A stretch of DNA of 16,384 nucleotides from assembly GCA_964601575.1 (NCBI GenBank), contig CAZROA010000037.1, positions 1 through 16,384 of the forward strand, written 5' to 3'. Both the position numbers and the translations under genes were made by a program. This document shows, piece after piece, positions 14,552 to 16,384 of this stretch; the stretch's first letter is position 1, and every line of letters starts with the position of its first letter. The notes below the pieces were generated by a model, which had not been told where the DNA came from, did no database searches, and saw only the letters and a program-made list of their open reading frames with translations. The DNA comes from CAZKEG01 sp964601575. GTDB taxonomy: Bacteria > Desulfobacterota > Thermodesulfobacteria > Thermodesulfobacteriales > Thermodesulfatatoraceae.

Positions 14552-14931
14552 CTATCCTTTTATGGCTTTAGCCAGAGTTTGACCTAACTTTACGCATTCC
14601 TTGAGTTGATCATGGGTGGGCACGTATTGGACCTTAAGCCCAGGGGCGACCACCTCGACCTTCATTTCCTCAAGGAATTTCGTTATATGTTTGACCGCCT
14701 CTCCACTCCATCCATAGGAACCAAAGGCCACACCGACCTTTTCGAGGCCTGAGCCCGCTAAGGTAAGTGGGTACATCGGCCATAACCGGGAGCATGTGGT
14801 TATTCAGGGTAGAAGAACCGAAGGCCAACCCCTTGGCCAACATCACCTCGGTTATGATGTCGCTGCGATGGCAGACCTCAGTCAATGGCCCCTACCCAAT
14901 AAATCCCTTCCTTAATTTTGACCGGTGGCAT
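14552..14931 (-). pseudogene. fprA: FprA/Roo-type flavo-diiron protein, large internal deletion
   Basis: The gene still has its start: ATG 14931 with AGAGAGG nine bases ahead, coding MPPVKIKEGIYWVGAID, the typical FprA N-terminus, and then TGA (14880-14878). At that point the sequence jumps (one frame over) to EVCHRSDIITEVMLAKGLAFGSSTLNN...YLSGLRPR, the flavodoxin-domain region, and after one more frameshift at the A run 14742-14739 to KVGVAFGSYGWSGEAV...LKVQYVPTHDQLKEC...LAKAIKG, the normal C-terminus. About 128 codons remain of roughly 390-400, so some 265 codons are gone: the whole di-iron metallo-beta-lactamase domain and the FMN phosphate loop. The intact enzyme reduces O2 or NO in anaerobes. 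It is the first gene of the fprA-HEAT-sfsA cluster and its promoter looks intact. Confidence 0.88.
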
Positions 14932-14953
14932 TTTGGAAAACCTCTCTAAAGAG

Positions 14954-14985
14954 TTTTCAAATTAAAAATTAATTTTATTTGAAAA
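14954..14985. repeat. AT-only-type inverted repeat in the fprA leader
   Basis: TTTTCAAAT (14954-14962) and ATTTGAAAA (14977-14985) form a perfect 9-bp inverted repeat. Between them lies a perfect 12-bp palindrome AAAATTAATTTT (14965-14976), so a long hairpin with a 2-base bulge can form. It begins directly after the fprA -10 element, at the expected start of transcription. It could be an operator or simply a product of AT-richness. Confidence 0.55.
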
Positions 14986-15013
14986 TTTATAATAATTAAA
15001 AACTGAAAGTCAA
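14986..15013 (-). promoter_or_regulatory. fprA promoter with a PerR-box-like operator
   Basis: On the minus strand, TTGACT (15013-15008) and TATAAA (14991-14986) are 16 bp apart, a strong sigma-70 promoter. On the plus strand 14987-15001 reads TTATAATAATTAAAA, which matches the PerR consensus TTATAATnATTATAA at 13 of 14 defined positions. The site covers the -10 and spacer, where a repressor would block transcription. PerR control of O2-reducing flavo-diiron proteins is known in other anaerobes. In such AT-rich DNA a chance match is possible. Confidence 0.55.
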
Positions 15014-15064
15014 GATTGAAGGACCGGTTTAAAACAAAAAAGCATCCTCATTAGACCAAAAAGC

Positions 15065-15093
15065 TTTACATTTATATCGGGCTAAGGTTTAAA
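15065..15093 (+). promoter_or_regulatory. Promoter of the formyltransferase gene
   Basis: TTTACA (15065-15070) and TTTAAA (15088-15093) are separated by 17 bp. Transcription would start near 15100, giving a leader of about 46 bases with the SD AGGGAG (15135-15140) five bases before the ATG. The gap between the divergent genes (14932-15145) holds this promoter, the fprA promoter and the inverted repeat, and no gene. Confidence 0.5.
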
Positions 15094-15145
15094 AATATTT
15101 GGTAAAAGATCTCCATTTTTCTAAAATTTTGATGAGGGAGTGGAT

Positions 15146-15967
15146 ATGTTTCGTCTGGGTTGGTTTTCCACGGGGAGAGATGAGGCGGCCAGAGAATTGC
15201 TCAAGATAGTCTGGGATCGCCTAGCCGAAGGTTTTATCCCCGCCGAAATAGCCTATGTGTTTGTCAGCCGCCGCCCGGGGGAGAGTCGAGAAAGCGACCT
15301 CTTTTTTGAACTCTGTGAAAAACTCGGGCTTAAGACTTATTATCTTTCAGCCAAAGAGTTTGAGCCAGGCTTGCGCCAAAAGGATCGCGAAAAATGGCGA
15401 ACCCTCTATCATCAAGCCCTTTACGATCTCATTTCTCAGGAAAAGGCCGATTTGGTCGTCCTGGCCGGTTATATGTGGGTGGTTTCCGCAGACCTTTGTC
15501 AAAAGCTCCCCATGATCAACCTCCACCCGGCCCTTCCCGGTGGCCCACAGGGGACCTGGCAAGAGGTGATCTGGCAGCTACTGGAAAAAGGCGCTACGGA
15601 AACCGGGGTCATGATGCACCTTGTGACCCCCGAGCTTGATCGCGGACCGGCGGTGACCTTCTGTCGATTCCCCATCCGAGGCCCGAAGTTTGACCCACTT
15701 TGGCAGGCCTTTGAGGAAAAATTGGCCCAAAAGGGCCTCCGGGCCATCCAACAAGAAGAAGGCGAAAAAGAACCACTCTTTGCCCTGATTCGCGAAGAAG
15801 GAGTAAAACGCGAACTACCTCTGATTGTTTACACCATCAAGGCCTTTGCCGAGGGTGAGGTAAGGCTCTCCGGAGAAAGGCTGCTCGACGCCCAGGGAAG
15901 ACCGTTATCCGGGCCATATGATCTCTCAGAACGGATTGAAAGGCATCTCCTTACAGGGGAGTGGTGA
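15146..15967 (+). CDS. Formyltransferase-family protein, PurN-like
   Basis: The protein has 273 residues. The formyltransferase fold is shown by LVVLAGYMWVVS (103-114; PurN 'LAGFMRILS'), NLHPALPGG (125-133) with the catalytic Asn 125 and His 127, and TGVMMHLVTPELDRGP (153-168) with the catalytic Asp 165. These are the Asn-His-Asp residues that transfer formyl from 10-formyltetrahydrofolate. It is longer than PurN (about 200 residues): after residue 175 comes an extra region (WQAFEEKLAQKGLRAIQQEEGEKEPLFALIREEGVKRE...VYTIKAF) unlike the C-terminus of methionyl-tRNA formyltransferase. A purine role is uncertain. ATG 15146 is chosen because AGGGAG lies five bases ahead; the in-frame GTG 15140 overlaps that SD. 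The stop overlaps the next start (TGATG), so the pair is coupled. Confidence 0.83.
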   Translation: MFRLGWFSTGRDEAARELLKIVWDRLAEGFIPAEIAYVFVSRRPGESRESDLFFELCEKLGLKTYYLSAKEFEPGLRQKDREKWRTLYHQALYDLISQEKADLVVLAGYMWVVSADLCQKLPMINLHPALPGGPQGTWQEVIWQLLEKGATETGVMMHLVTPELDRGPAVTFCRFPIRGPKFDPLWQAFEEKLAQKGLRAIQQEEGEKEPLFALIREEGVKRELPLIVYTIKAFAEGEVRLSGERLLDAQGRPLSGPYDLSERIERHLLTGEW

Positions 15968-16384
15968 TGCTCCGTGGCCACGGCGGTGAGATATATACCC
16001 TGGCCAAAAGGCTGGCGGTCTCTCCTGAAGAGATTGCCGACCACAGTAGCAACGTAAGTCCCCTCCCCCCTCCGGTCGGGCTTTATGAATTGCTGATCCA
16101 GAACCTTTCGGAGATAGAACGCCTGCCCGAGGTAGATAGTGAAGACCTGCGGGAGGCCCTGGCAGAAAAGATAGGTCTTCCGGCGGAAAACATCCTACCT
16201 TCCTCCGGGACCACCGAGTGGATCTTTGCCATTCCAAGGGTAATCAGGCCCAGGCGTGTCTTGATTTTGGCTCCAACCTATGCCGACTATGCCGATGCCT
16301 CACGGGCCGTGGGAGCAGAAGTTGATTACTTCTTAACTAGAGCCGAAGAAAATTTTGAGCCGGATCTAGCGGCCCTGAGGCAGA
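15967..16384 (+). CDS. CobD/HisC-like PLP-dependent aminotransferase or decarboxylase, 5' part
   Basis: The first 139 codons are in the window; the gene runs off the end. The start MLRGHGGEIYTLAKRLAVSPEEIADHSSNVSPLPPP resembles threonine-phosphate decarboxylase CobD ('HGG...A......dfSsNinPlGpP') and, more loosely, histidinol-phosphate aminotransferase. LREALAEKIGLPAENILPSSGTTEWIFAIPRVIRP is the fold-type I segment in which the cofactor-phosphate loop lies (NGxTE in relatives, SGTTE here), followed by VLILAPTYADYADASRAVGAEV. The Schiff-base Lys lies beyond the window, so activity cannot be judged. CobD makes the aminopropanol arm of cobalamin. The usual Phe before SSN is His, and the Gly of NPLGPP is replaced (SPLPPP), so another substrate is possible. 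It overlaps the formyltransferase by one base. Confidence 0.75.
   Translation, partial: MLRGHGGEIYTLAKRLAVSPEEIADHSSNVSPLPPPVGLYELLIQNLSEIERLPEVDSEDLREALAEKIGLPAENILPSSGTTEWIFAIPRVIRPRRVLILAPTYADYADASRAVGAEVDYFLTRAEENFEPDLAALRQ

Overview
The window looks like chromosomal DNA of a Gram-negative, probably thermophilic and anaerobic bacterium of the Thermodesulfobacteria / sulfate-reducing delta-proteobacterial type. This is inference. It rests on a TonB-dependent outer-membrane receptor with signal peptide, the Lys/Glu/Arg-rich proteins, a DVU0298-family HEAT protein, remnants of an FprA-type flavo-diiron protein and a PilZ protein. No rRNA, tRNA, CRISPR array or insertion sequence was seen.

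Left part (1-5834): the 3' end of an ammonium transporter with its terminator; a promoter and a two-gene unit encoding a B12-domain radical SAM protein with a C-terminal TPR-like region and a small four-helix membrane protein; argF with its own promoter and a strong ribosome binding site; and a convergent TonB-dependent receptor of the BtuB/CirA type, with a TTGACA-type promoter at its far end.

Centre (5999-11743): the most unusual part. A 1096-residue CHAT protease - NB-ARC/STAND NTPase - TPR protein faces a minus-strand pair: a KAP-family P-loop NTPase and an unrecognised helical protein that starts inside the KAP stop codon (TAATG). The CHAT gene and the helical-protein gene overlap tail to tail by 68 bp. 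A PilZ (c-di-GMP) gene lies just upstream of the KAP gene on the same strand. The mix of a STAND-type sensor with a protease domain and a KAP NTPase resembles biological-conflict (anti-phage or programmed-death) modules, but no defence function can be proven from sequence alone.

Right part (11907-16384): a class I SAM methyltransferase with a dyad-rich, SD-less leader; a decaying Sir2 deacylase gene; a minus-strand cluster of sfsA, a DVU0298-like HEAT gene and the remnant of fprA; then a plus-strand pair of a PurN-like formyltransferase and the start of a CobD/HisC-like PLP enzyme. Sir2 and fprA have both lost a large internal piece while keeping both ends, and both carry single-base changes in homopolymer runs. 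The fprA promoter survives, with a PerR-box-like sequence over its -10 element.
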